Assembly: GCA_963930775.1 (NCBI GenBank)
Contig: OZ005697.1
Span: 8,454,292 to 8,518,291, forward strand
Reading direction: 5' to 3'
Origin: Cliona cf. orientalis
Taxonomy: Eukaryota; Porifera; Demospongiae; Clionaida; Clionaidae
DNA length: 64,000 nucleotides
Below, piece by piece: positions 1-10,791 of the stretch. The stretch's first letter is position 1. Every line of letters starts with the position of its first letter. The notes beneath the pieces are model-generated. The model did no database searches. It was not told where the DNA came from and saw only the letters and a list, made by a program, of their open reading frames with translations. A program made the position numbers and the translations under genes.

Positions 1-581
1 AGTATGTGGATACATACCAGCTTATGAAGGATGTAATTTCGTCTGTAGAAGCATCTTGAAGTTGATCAATTCCAAAGAGGACGACATTGGCTTGGTAGCC
101 TCCAAAGGCGAGAGACATTACAATAAGCAGCACCATTGTTATGCACTTCTTAGCGCTATTATGATAATAGTGTTCAACTACTGGTAACTGTGACAGTACA
201 GAGCTTGCTGCTACCAGCACAGAGGCTATCCACATGATCAAGATACTCCAACGCATTACTTTGTACCTCTTAAGGTAAACATCAGCTAGCCAGCCTGCTA
301 TGGGAAGAGTTAGTCCCCATATAGAGCTGTAAGCACTTATATGTGAAGTTGAATGAAACATATCGGGATACGTAATGAAAGACACTAATCACCAGGCAGT
401 TCCAAACCAATATCAGAAGAGCTCCTTTATTTTTGAGTTTCCTGATTCGATAAGAAGGTTCGAAATTCATATTCAGCCTGTTTCCAGCAATAGCAGATCT
501 GTTGCTTAGCTGAAGAATATCTTGCATTGATCCAGAATTGGACTCTCTTTCACTGCCAACCTCTTTTGAGTTATCTTCCAT
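1..581 (-). pseudogene. POT-like transporter copy 1, frameshifted, cut by window edge
   Basis: Minus-strand N-terminal third of a POT/SLC15-like transporter. It starts at an ATG at 581 (MEDNSKEVGSE...) and runs through the cytosolic leader and first membrane helix. Near position 360-375 bases are missing relative to sister copies, so the frame leaves the family sequence and stops at 282. From about 360 down to 1 the expected sequence continues in another frame, with the PIAGWLADVYL loop and the FGIDQLQDAS motif. The gene continues beyond the left edge. With one clear frameshift in the visible part it is most likely a pseudogene. Confidence 0.8.
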
Positions 582-1413
582 TATTTTGGGTCACTGGAGT
601 TAGTGCCAGGAGATTTAGTCCATACTGCAATCGGGCCACTGCGCTTGGATCACCTAATGGTTTCCTATATGCATACCAGTCAATAAAGTATATCTGCTAA
701 ACTACCATAACAGTAAACTTCCGGTATGCAGCTGTTAATTAAATAAGTTCAAGCTGAAAGCTTCTAATCTAAGACAAACTGGCGGAGGGTGGGGGTGCTG
801 CTGCTTGAGCCTCCCGGCCCACCTTTTTTTCGCCAATGCTTCACAATTTGAAGAAGTTAACTTTCAATGAAGTCTGGATCAGCAGTAGTAGATCCCATTA
901 TGGCATTCGTTAGCATAATGGTGCTAATCAGTAACTCGTCACTGATTGCATGAGATCAGAAGCACTGTCAATGGCTATGGTCTATTGGTTGCAGCCTGGG
1001 ACCTGTGGTGGGGGCTCCCCTCTTTGCTTGGAGTGAAAACACATACAGGTTAGTAGTTCCAGGAGTACACACCATGGCATGCCACGATAATAATGGTGAA
1101 CTGCACCACTCTTTATTTGGCCTCTGAATCATCACTTTGTCTTTGATCTACTCTGTGTGGGTGTTGTGGTTGTGGCTGTAATTAGCCTACTACTGCCCAA
1201 AAGCATTGAAATGGATAATAATATTGTCCATTAAATTAATATTGATTCTAATGAGTGAAAAATGATTTAACCATTAGCTAATTATATGCACAGCTGCTAC
1301 AGCAACACAACAATGTTAGTTCGGGCCTAGCTATGGGGTTTGAAGAAGATTGACTATACTATTATTAATTCTATACTATAGCTATAATAACAAATAATAC
1401 AGTTCATTCCTAG
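582..1413. other. Intergenic spacer of the transporter array
   Basis: This stretch between copies 1 and 2 holds no gene I can support. It carries blocks that recur in most spacers of the array: a segment just upstream of the start codon (GGGTCACTGGAGTTAG), a G-rich stretch near 785, a block around 960-1010 (CACTGTCAATGGCTATGG), and a block near 1130-1210 that precedes the 3' end of the next gene. The recurrence shows that spacer and gene were duplicated together. Confidence 0.6.
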
Positions 1414-3024
1414 CTAGTACGTATAGTATCTCTCAGCAAAAACTTGTTCATTCGGTAAAATATCTTCCCTCTTTCTATTCTTGTACCACTTGGAAAGTAT
1501 GCAGACCATTATGCTGTTCAGTATCAGGATGACTAGTATCAAAAGCAAGTACCAAAACTCACAACTGATGATTCCTGTGCCCCATGATATTGATGTTGAC
1601 AGCTTTGTAAACGGCTTCATTATTCCATACCCCACCAAAAAGTAGAGCATTACGCAACAGTATGTAGCACCAAATAGAAGTCCTCTCATTGAGTAAGGGC
1701 TTTGAGAACAGATGAATTCAAATGCACCCGTGACTGAAGTGATTAATGAGATGGAATTGAATAGTTGTGCTAAGACCATCCACCGCATGTTAAAACTAGA
1801 ATTGAGGATTCCACTTTGTTCCATGAATATGCACTGGATGGTTGCATTATTGTGTTCAATATAACTGTGACGAGCTATTAAGTCAATTATCATAAGGACG
1901 ATGATTTTAGCTATTTGAGAAAACATTCCAACTGCCATTTTCCACTGATAATTTTGCATGTATGGTACATAATTTCGCAGGAGAGGGTAGAAAATAAACT
2001 CGTATAAGAGTATCAGGACTGTGCCACTAAAATAAAACGTCGTCTCTACAGTTATTAAGGTTATCCAGCTGCTATCATGGAACCTGTCGAAGTGAAATAA
2101 TCTGTCATAGCTGTCATCTTCAAGAGTTATTATTAGTTGATACTCTAAATTGTACAATGATAATGTTCCACATGCCATTGCAGCAATGATGAAAATGACA
2201 ACTAGTAGTCTTAGAAATGTCTTGACATCTTCCACTTCCTCTGTTGTGAATGGTCCTCCATATTTATGTTTTCCAAAGTCGATACGAGAAGGAAGGTCAT
2301 CTTCACAGTAAGTGAAAGCACTTCGATATCTTGGATGTTTAGTTTTGATGGCATACTTGATGACTTTGTAGATTAACTTAAAAGGATTTTGTGTTATTGG
2401 TTCTTTTAGAAAAATTTGGTCACACATGAGTGCCAGTACAACCATAATAGTAAGGCAAATACAAACTAGGAACTCTGGTAGCAAACTATTGTATGCTTCT
2501 CCCAGGCATATGTATATGAATTTGATGACAAAACCACTACTGAAGTATGTGGATACATACCAGATTATGAAGGATGTAATTTCGTTTGTAGAAGCATCTT
2601 GAAGTTGATCAATTCCAAAGAGGACGACATTGGCTTGGTAGCCTCCAAAGGCGAGAGACATTACAATAAGCAATAACATTGTTATGTACTTCTTAGTGCT
2701 ATTATGATAATAGTGTTCAACTACTGGTAACTGTGACAGTACAGAGCTTGCTACTACCAGCACAGAGGCTATCCACATGATCAAGATACTCCAGCGTATT
2801 ACTTTGTACCTCGTAAGACAAATGTCTGCCAGCCAGCCTGCTATAGGCAGAGTGAGTCCCCATATTATAATACTGTAAGCATATATAGGTGAAGTTGGAT
2901 GAAACACATCGGGATACCCAATAAGATAATGAAAAGTACTTATCACCAGGCAGTTCCAAACTAATATCAGAAGAGCTCCTTTATTTTTGAGTTTCCGTAT
3001 TCGATAAGAAAGTTTGAAATTCAT
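1414..3024 (-). CDS. POT-like transporter copy 2, N-terminus lost to a 2-nt insertion
   Basis: A 536-residue open frame with the full set of membrane helices of the array's POT/SLC15-like transporters, including the WLADICLTRY loop, FGIDQLQDAS and the conserved C-terminus ending in RYYTY. The family start codon is at 3122, but two extra bases near 3030-3040 (AGTAGATATATG where sisters read AGTAGATCTG) break the frame after about 28 codons. Translation could still start at the internal Met at 3024 (MNFKLSYRIRK), just before the first helix. Only the acidic cytosolic leader would then be lost. It may be a functional N-truncated gene or a young pseudogene. Confidence 0.6.
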   Translation of the reverse strand: MNFKLSYRIRKLKNKGALLILVWNCLVISTFHYLIGYPDVFHPTSPIYAYSIIIWGLTLPIAGWLADICLTRYKVIRWSILIMWIASVLVVASSVLSQLPVVEHYYHNSTKKYITMLLLIVMSLAFGGYQANVVLFGIDQLQDASTNEITSFIIWYVSTYFSSGFVIKFIYICLGEAYNSLLPEFLVCICLTIMVVLALMCDQIFLKEPITQNPFKLIYKVIKYAIKTKHPRYRSAFTYCEDDLPSRIDFGKHKYGGPFTTEEVEDVKTFLRLLVVIFIIAAMACGTLSLYNLEYQLIITLEDDSYDRLFHFDRFHDSSWITLITVETTFYFSGTVLILLYEFIFYPLLRNYVPYMQNYQWKMAVGMFSQIAKIIVLMIIDLIARHSYIEHNNATIQCIFMEQSGILNSSFNMRWMVLAQLFNSISLITSVTGAFEFICSQSPYSMRGLLFGATYCCVMLYFLVGYGIMKPFTKLSTSISWGTGIISCEFWYLLLILVILILNSIMVCILSKWYKNRKREDILPNEQVFAERYYTY

Positions 3025-3122
3025 TTTTCTAGTAGATATATGTTGCTTAGCTGAAGAATATTTTGCATTGATCCAGAATTGGACTCATTTTCACTGCCAA
3101 CCTCTTCTGAGTTATCTTCCAT

Positions 3123-3772
3123 TGTTTTGGGTCACTGAAGTTAGAGCTGGGAGATTGAGTAGCTACATAGCTACTGCAAGTGTACCACTGGGCTTGGGGT
3201 TTCCTATATATAGTCATGTGTCCATCCAATAATAATCTGCTAACTACCATAACTGTTACAGTAATAATAATATGCTTATTAAAACTTGAACAAGTTAGCT
3301 TTCAATATCCCTTGATGTTTCTCTCACAGTGAGCATCATATATATTTATCCATTAAGTAATTGATACTCAATTGGGTACCTGAGTTTCAATATCATAAAC
3401 ACAGACACTTCCATCCCCTATTCACAGTGGAGTCATCCACTGAGCAAGATACCCAAGCCAGTTCTTGGTACAAAGGTCACCACCGATATATAGGCGTCTG
3501 GTTGATGAGAGCGTAACTAGCAAGCTCTGGGGTTGTGGCTATATGTGCTAGCCTGAACGACTGTTAACTTATCTGGCCATGACTTCTCTTTTGAATCATC
3601 ATGGCTGGTTAGCTACCTGCTGGCAAGCTACAAACAGCTCAGTACTACATAACAAGCCTGAGTATAGCAACACATAGAGCTATCCAAGCATTGTATCACT
3701 ATAATATTGTATGCTCCAATATTTTAAGCTTGCTTGAACTATATTAATTCATGTAAAAAATAGATTGGCTTA
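3123..3772. other. Spacer upstream of transporter copy 2
   Basis: Non-coding as far as I can see. From about 3290 to 3750 it is homologous to the spacers of triplicated units A-C (29800-30650 and equivalents). It lacks the insertions those spacers carry: the GTGGCGTAGGAAAGG element after the CACAGTGGAG block, and the element containing the G-run and C-run. It is therefore an older or independent empty-site version of that spacer. Confidence 0.6.
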
Positions 3773-3980
3773 ATGACGTTTTCCCTTAATCAGATGAACA
3801 ACCCTTCGATTAATCTCTTAGCAATAGCAGTGATGGCTTTTCTTTTGCTAGCCTACCTATCTTTTGTTGGTGGAGTGTATAAGAGCTGGGTGTGCAACAT
3901 CCTTGAGATAGCATTCATACTTAATGCTGGAGTGGCTATAGTAGCTGTTCTTTATCAACCCCTTAATGGAAACCATACAG
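3773..3980 (+). pseudogene. Fragment of the receptor-like multi-TM gene
   Basis: This 208-bp piece is nearly identical to 27262-27470 of the intact gene at 24138-27710. It encodes the late membrane helices (NNPSINLLAIAVMAFLLL and the following NILEIAFILNAG). At 3977-3980 it switches within the four shared bases ACAG into the opposite-strand C-terminal coding region of a POT-like transporter. The open frame ends a few codons later. It is a truncated, fused, non-functional fragment. Confidence 0.9.
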
Positions 3981-4849
3981 TATGTAGCACCGAATAGATG
4001 TCCTCTCATTGAGTAATTATAAGGGCTTTGAGAACAGATGAATTCAAATGCACCCGTGACTGAAGTGATTACTGAGATGGAATTGAATAGTTATGCTAAG
4101 ACCATCCACCGCATATTAAAATTAGAATTGAGGATTCCACTTTGTTCCATGAATATGCATTGGATGGTTGCATTATTGTGTTCAATATAACTGTGATGAG
4201 CTATTAAATCGATGGTCATAAGAGCAATGATTTTAGATATTTGAGAAAACATTCCAATTGCCATTTTCCACTGATAATTTTGCATGTACGGTACATGATT
4301 TCGCAGGAGAGGGTAGAAAATAAACTCATATAGGAGTATCAGGACTGTACCACTGAAATAAAATGTCATCTCTATAGTTATTAAGGTTATCCAGCTGCTA
4401 TCATGGAACCTGTCAAAGTGAAATAATGCGTCATGATAGCTGTCACGTTCATGAGTTATTATTAGTTGATACTCTAAATTATACAATGATAAATTTCCAC
4501 ATGCCATTGCAGCAGCGATGGTTGAAAATACAAACTAGTAATCTTAGAAATGTCTTGACATCTTCCACCTCCTCTGTTGTGAATGATCCTCTATATTTAC
4601 GTTTGCCAAAGTCGATATGAGAAGGAAGATTGTCTTCACAGTAAGTGAAAGCACTTCGACATCTTGGATGTTTAGTTTTGATGGCGTACTTGATGACTTT
4701 GTAGATTAACTGAAAAGGATTTTTTGTTATTGGTTCTTTTAAGAAAATTTGGTCACATAAGAGTGTCAGTACAGCCGTCAGGGTTTCATCCAATGGGGGG
4801 GGGGGGGGGGGGAACAGGGGGGAAGCTTCCCCTCCAAACTCCCTAGCTC

Positions 4850-4883
<34 letters not shown>

Positions 4884-5759
4884 AATTTGACTTTAATTAA
4901 ATTAAGCATCATAATATCACAATAAGTCACCAAATCACTAGTATTTGTGTTTGATCAAAAATTACCCGAAACAATCTGGAGGAATTCTCCTAAAATACGT
5001 CTCAAGGAACTTTGTGAGCTAAATATGCCCGCTCATTTATCGTGCTTCCACCCCAAATTTTTGTCGCTAGATGAAATCCTGGCCGTAATAGTAAGGAAAT
5101 ACAGACTAGGAACTCCGGTAGCAAACTATTGTATGCTTCTCCCAGGCATATGTATATGAATTTGATGACCAACCCACTACTAAAGTATGTGGATACATAC
5201 CAGGTTATGAAGGATGAAATTTCGTCTGTAGAAGCATCTTGAAGTTGATCAATTCCAAAGAGGACAGCATTGGCTTGGTAGCCTCCAAAGTTGATACACA
5301 TTACAATAAGTAGCAACATTGTTATGTACTTGTTAGCGCTATCATGATAATAGTGTTCAATTGCTGATATCTGTGATAGTATAGAGCTTGCTATTACCAG
5401 CACCGAGGCTATACACATGATCAAGATACTCAAGCTCATTATTTTGTACCTAGTAGGACAAACGTCAGCCAGCCAGCCTGCTATGGGCAGAGTGAGTCCC
5501 CATATTATAATGCTGCAAGCATATAGATGCGAAGTTGGATGAAACATATCGGGATATCCAATAAGATAGTGAAAAGTACTCGTCACCAGGCAGTTCCAAA
5601 CCAATATCAGAAGAGCTCCCTTATTTTTGAGTTTCCGTATTCGATAAGAAGGTTGGAATTCATAGTTCTAGTAGATCTGTTGCTTAGCTGAAGAATGTCT
5701 TGCATTGATCCAGAATTGGACTCACTTTCACTGCTAACCACTTTTGAGTTGTCTTCCAT
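3977..5759 (-). pseudogene. POT-like transporter copy 3, multiply disrupted
   Basis: The family start codon is at 5759. The leader is intact for its first codons but is frameshifted near 5660 (GGTTGGAATTCATAG). A 303-bp MITE lies in the coding region at 4779-5081. A further frameshift occurs near 4515-4530 and a 4-bp insertion near 4018. The last ~100 codons are missing, because the copy is joined to the receptor-gene fragment at 3977-3980. With at least four independent lesions this copy cannot encode a full transporter. Confidence 0.9.
4779..5081. mobile_element. 303-bp MITE, 5-bp TSD, CAGGRTTTCATC termini
   Basis: The termini are inverted: CAGGGTTTCATC at the left, and the right end reads CAGGATTTCATCTAGCGAC on the other strand. 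The flanking duplication is GCCGT (4774-4778 and 5082-5086), and intact transporter copies show the uninterrupted sequence. Internally there are long G and C runs next to a GGGAAGCTTCCCC palindrome. A second member in opposite orientation lies at 56471-56751 and also has a 5-bp duplication. No transposase is present, so it is non-autonomous. The CAGGG ends and 5-bp TSD suggest a hAT relative. Confidence 0.85.
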
Positions 5760-6464
5760 TGTTTCGGGTCAATAGAGTTAGTGCTGGGAGATTGAGCACA
5801 TACTGAAATCGTACCACTCACCTTATTAATGGTTTCCTATCATAATAGTATGCATACCATGCTAAACTATCATAACAATAAACAATAGAGCTGTTAGTTA
5901 AATAAACCCAAGCTGAAAGCTTCTAATCTAAGACAAACTGGCGGATCGAGGGTGGGGGTGCTGCTGCTTGAGCCTCGAGCTCCCGCCCACCTTTAATTTC
6001 ACCTATGCTTCAACTTGAAGAAGTTACCTTTGAATTTCCATAGTCTCAGACTCTGGATCAGCAGTAGCAGAGTACACACCATACCACAATAATAATGGTG
6101 AACTCCTCCACTATTTATTTGACCTCTGAATCATCACTTTGTCTTTGCTCTTCTCTGTGTGGGTGTTGTGGTTGTGGCTGTGATTAGCCTACTACTGCCC
6201 AAGAGCATTGAAATGCAGAGAAAGAGAGAACCAGAATACACTTCAGTACAAGAAAATGCATAATCAATCATCATGATAATTATTAGCTATCCAATAATAA
6301 TATTATAAGTGAAAATGATTTATCATCAACTATTAAGTTTTAATAGCTAATCACATGCACAGCTATACAGAAATACAACATTGTTATAATAGTTCCTAGC
6401 TGCGATTCTGGTTTGAAGAGCTTGAGGACTATAAATTATAATACAATTATCACATCATTCATTC
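5760..6464. other. Array spacer with a 25-codon signal-peptide-like frame
   Basis: Spacer between copies 3 and 4, built from the recurring blocks of the array. On the minus strand, 6184-6261 reads as a 25-codon frame (MHFLVLKCILVLSFS... ending SWAVVG, then TAA) that resembles a signal peptide. Sister spacers keep most of this block but lack the ATG or other parts. It could be a relic first exon or chance. I see nothing else. Confidence 0.4.
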
Positions 6465-8166
6465 CTAGCTAGTATAGTATCTCTCAGCAAAAATTTGTTC
6501 GTTTGGTAAAACATCTTCCCTCTTTCTATTCTTGTACCACTTGGAAAGTATGCAGAGCATTATGCTGTTCAGTATCAGAATGACTAGTATCAAAAGCAAG
6601 TACCAAAACTCACAACTGGTGATCTGTGTGCCCCATGATATTGATGGCTTTGTAAATGGCTTCATTATTCCGTACCCCACCAAAGAGTAGAATAGTGTAC
6701 TACCGTATGAGGCGCCAAATAAAAGTCCTCTCATTGAGTAAGGGCTTTGAGAACAGATGAATTCAAGTGCACCAATGACTAAAGTGATTAATGAGATGGA
6801 ATTGAATAGCCGCGTTACAATCATCCACTGCATGTTAAAACTAGAATTGAGGATTCCGCTTTGTTCAGTGAATATGCATTGGATGGTGGCATTCTTGTGT
6901 TTGATATAACTGTGACGAGCTGTTAAATCAATAGCCATAAATGAAATGACTTGAGCTATTTGAGAAAATACTCCAACTGCCACTTTCCAACGATAATTTT
7001 GCATGTATGGTACTGTTCCGCAGGAGAGGGTAGAAAATAAACTCATATAGGAGTATCAGGACTGTACCACTAAAGTAAAATGTCAGCTCTATAGTTATTA
7101 CGGTTATCCAGCTGCTATCATGGAACCTGTCAAGGTGAAATAATGCGCCATGATAGCTGTCATCTTCATGAGTTACTATCAGGTGGTACTCTAACTTGTA
7201 TAACGATAATGCTCCATAAGCCATTGAAGTGGCGAAGAAAATGCAAACCAGCATCCTTAGAAAGGTCTTAACATCTTCCACCTCCTCTGTTGTGAATGGT
7301 CCTCCATATTTACGTTTACCAAAGTCGATACGAGAAGGAAGGTCATCTTCACAGTAAGTGAAAGCACTTCGACATCTTGGATGTTTAGTTTTGATGGCGT
7401 ACTTGATGACTTTGTAGATTAACTGAAAAGGGCTTTTTGTTATTGGTTCTTTTATAAAAATTCGATCATATAAGAGTGTCAGTACAGCCATAATAGTAAG
7501 GCAAACACAGACTAGGAACTCCGCTAGCAAACTATTGTACACTTTCCCCAGGCATATGTATATGAATTCGATGATCATCCCACTACTGAAGTATGTGAAT
7601 ATATACCAGCTTATGAAGGATGTAATTTCATCTGTAGAAGCATCTTGAAGTTGATCAATTCCAAAGAGGACATCATTGGCTGAATATCCTCCAAAGGCGA
7701 GAGACATTACAATAAGCAGTAACATTATTACGTACTTCTTAACGCTATTATGATAATAGTGTTCAACTACTGGTAACTGTGACAGTACAGAGCTTGCTGC
7801 TACCAGCACAGAGGCTATCCACATGATAAAGATACTCCAACGCATTACTTTGTATCTCTTAAGATAAACATCAGCCAGCCAGCCTGCTATGGGCAGAGTG
7901 AGTCCCCATATATTGCTATAAATATATGCAGTTGGATGAAACATAATGGTATAGGTAGTAAGATACTGAAAAATACTCATCACCAGGCAGTTCCAAACCA
8001 ATATCAGAAGAGCGCCTTTATTTTTGAGTTTCCGTATTCGATAAGAAGGTTTGAAATTCGTCCTGTTTCTAGCAGCATTAGATCTGTTGCTTAGCTGAAG
8101 AACATCCTGCAATGATCCAACATTGGACTCACTTTCACTGCTGATATCTTTTGAGTTATCTACCAT
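6465..8166 (-). pseudogene. POT-like transporter copy 4, single frameshift
   Basis: The start at 8166 (MVDNSKDISSE) aligns with the family's MEDNSKEV. An in-frame Met 13 codons upstream is not conserved. The frame is open through helix 8. At about 7015 two bases are lost (GGTACTGTTCCGCAGG against GGTACATAATTTCGCAGG in sisters), which shifts the frame. The remaining C-terminal 190 codons are open in the other frame down to 6465. Apart from this lesion the protein is complete and diverged from the other copies, so this looks like recent inactivation. Confidence 0.85.
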
Positions 8167-8439
8167 CTTTTTGGAGTGCCGAGAAATTGAGCACATAAGT
8201 ACCACTGTGCTTGGATCACCTAATCATTATGGTTTTCTATTCATAATTTATACCATCAAACTATGCTAGTACATATAATATACTAGTTGTGAATTGTTGA
8301 GCTTAGTAATTGACAATGATTCAAAATTATTATCTAAGACAAACAAGGGGGTATCAAGCAACAGCTATTTTATAGTTGAATAAACTCAAGCTGAAAGCTC
8401 TCAGCTTAATCTATAAGACAAACACTCCTTCCCCCCTCT

Positions 8440-8745
8440 CAGTGTCTCCCTCCACTGAGGCCAGAGTGGCGCAGAGTAGGCAGAGGGTCTTACCTAGTAC
8501 CAGTTAGGGACTCCAAGATGGCATTGGTGCCCTGCCAATGGAGAATCTAGTGTGCATGTATAGCTAGCTACTTGTACTATTTGTACCATGATGGTGGGCC
8601 AGGTGGACTAAAATTAAACTCAAACAGGAAGAGGGGGTAAAAATTGAGCACTACAGGTTTATTCAATTCTGAATTCTTACCTATATTGTAGCTAGTGCTT
8701 GCAATGAATGACCTTAACTAAAGCTTCTCCATGCAATCAGGAAGC
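8440..8745 (-). pseudogene. Stray copy of RTEL1 exon 2, intron 1 and part of exon 1
   Basis: This stretch matches 50160-50560 of the RTEL1 gene in the same orientation. It has the Walker A exon (plus-strand GGGTCTTACC, CTCCAAGATGGCATTGGTG), the flanking intron with ATGATGGTGGG, and a degraded part of exon 1 (GAATGACCTTAACTAAAGC). The Walker A codons carry small changes. No other part of the helicase is nearby, so this is a duplicated gene fragment. It abuts the receptor-gene pseudogene starting at about 8746. Confidence 0.85.
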
Positions 8746-9515
8746 ATATTCGCCTATTCATAGCAATCCTCGGCTCCTAGTATGCATGCATGCACAACCT
8801 ATACTCTTTATTCCCTACAATAGATCTCTCCCTGATTAATATTCAGTTGTTGCAAAGGATCCTCTCTTGTCTTGGGTCCTCAGGCATTTAATTTATAGCT
8901 ATGCCCCTTTTTGATGCCTACACTGGGCCTTATAAGCACAAGCATTGTTATATTAATACTGGTCATGACGATTTCCCTTAATCAGACAAACAGCCCCCTG
9001 GTTGATCTCTTAGCAGTAGCAGTGATGGCTTTTCTTTTGTTAGGCTATACCTATCTTTTGTTATAACAGGCAAGAGAGATTCTGAAGTGAAGTTAGTGGA
9101 TAGAGAAAAAATCTCGGGATCCAGCTTTCTTTTATTGGTGCTCGAGTGCATGTATAAGAGCTCGGCATGCAACATCCTTGAGACAGCATTCATATGCTGG
9201 GATGGCTTCAGTATAGCTATTCTTTATCAACCCCTTAATGGAAACCATACAGCATTAGTTACCACAGATTCAACGGGGGTCGCTTTTACTGCATTTACTG
9301 ATATTGTAGTTTACCGTGATATGCAACAACTGTTTCATTAAAGAAACTGCAAGGATTACTATAGTTAAAGGAAGGATAATTGCCAAGATACGTAAAAGAG
9401 ACCGCAAAAAGTTGAGGAGTCTAATACTTTTAAGACAACACAAGTCAAGTGATAAAGTATAATCATTCACACCTCAGTTGATTCAGAATTGACAATGTGT
9501 GAACCATTAATTTTA
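8746..9515 (+). pseudogene. Decayed 3' part of the receptor-like multi-TM gene
   Basis: Homologous to 27045-27715 of the intact gene at 24138-27710. It covers the last four to five membrane helices, the cytosolic tail and the stop region (GTGTGAACCATTAATTT). It has several insertions, deletions and stops, for example an insertion around 9060-9130 and an early stop at 9063-9066. The tail converges on transporter copy 5 with the same spacing as at the intact pair (27710/27855), so this locus once held the same convergent gene pair. Confidence 0.85.
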
Positions 9516-9609
9516 ACAACTCACCACAGCTACACTGGACTAACTATAATGATATTATATAGCTATATTAAATTTTTATAATGATACGTGACAGTCATCA
9601 TAATCACTC

Positions 9610-10003
9610 CTAGCTAGTGTAGTACTTCTCAGCAAAAACTTGTTCGTTTGGTAAAACATCTTCCCTCTTTCTATTCTTGTACCACTTTGAAAGTATGCAG
9701 ATCATTATGCTGTTCAGTATCAGGATGACTAGTATCAAAAACAAGTACCAAAATTCACAACTGATGGTTTCTGTGCCCCATGATATTGATGTTGTAAATG
9801 GCTTCATTATTCCGTACCCCATCAAAAAGTAGAGCATTACGCAACAGTATGTAGCACCAAATAGAAGTCCTCTCATTGAGTAAGGGCTTTGAGAACAGAT
9901 GAATTCAAATGCACCCGTGACTGAAGTGATTAATGAGATGGAATTGAATAGTTGCGCTAAGACCATCCACCACATGTTAAAATTAGAATTGAGGATTCCA
10001 CTT
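9610..10003 (-). pseudogene. POT-like transporter copy 5, only the C-terminal end remains
   Basis: The last ~120 codons are intact (QLFNSISLITSV through RYYT-type end at 9610). At about 10003-10005 the coding sequence (GAGGATTCCACTT) jumps directly into the family's 5' flank (GGATCACCTAATGG), which normally lies upstream of the start codon. An internal deletion of roughly 1.4 kb removed the promoter-proximal flank, the start and the first ~440 codons. Both parental sequences carry CTT at the joint. Confidence 0.9.
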
Positions 10004-10791
10004 GGATCACCTAATGGTTTCCTATATGCATACCAGTCAATAAAGTATATCTGCTAAACTACCATAAGAGTAAACTACCGGTATGCAGCTGTTAATTAAA
10101 TAAGCTCAAGCTGAAAGCTTCTAATCTAAGACAAACTGGCGGAAGGTGGGGGGGCTGCTGCTTGAGCCTCCCGGTCCGCCGTTTATTTTTGGCCTATGCT
10201 TCACAATTTGAAGAAGTTAACTTTCAATGAAGTCTGGATCAGCAGTAGTAAATCCCATTATGGCATTCGTTAGCATAATGGTGCTAATCAGTAACTCGTC
10301 ACTGATTGCATGAGATCAGAAGCACTGTCAATGGCTATGGTCAGGCACTGTGTGCTATTGGTCGCAGCCTGGGACCTGTGCTGGGGGCTCCCCTCTTTGT
10401 TTGGAGTGAAAACACAATGTCATGTTAGTAGTTCCAGGAGTACACACCATACCACGATAATAATGGTGAACTCCACCACTCTTTATTAAAATTAATTTTG
10501 ACCTCTGAATCATCACTTTGTCTTTGCTCTTCTCTGTGTGGGTGTTGTGGTTGTGGCTGTGATTAGCCTACTACTGCCCAAGAGCATTGAAATGGATAAT
10601 AATTATATTGTGCATTAATATTGATTCTAATGAGTGAAAACTGATTTAATCATTAGCTAATTATATGCACAGCTGCTACAGCAACACAACAATGTTAGTT
10701 CAGGCCTAGCTATGGGATTTGAAGAAGATTGACTATATTACTATTATGTACTATACTGGCTATAATAACAAATAATACAGTTCATTCCTAG
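10004..10791. other. Array spacer
   Basis: This spacer is made of the recurring blocks: the 5' flank from GGATCACCTAATGG, a G-rich stretch at 10145, the CACTGTCAATGGCTATGG block near 10325, the CTCTGTGTGGGTGTTGTGG block near 10535, and the AT-rich lead-in to the next gene's 3' end. It is closest to the 582-1413 spacer. I see no gene. Confidence 0.6.

Noticed and set aside
4479..4883. 134-codon frame starting with a poly-Gly run
   Set aside because: It reads through the MITE's C-run into a broken transporter; the N-terminal part is transposon sequence.
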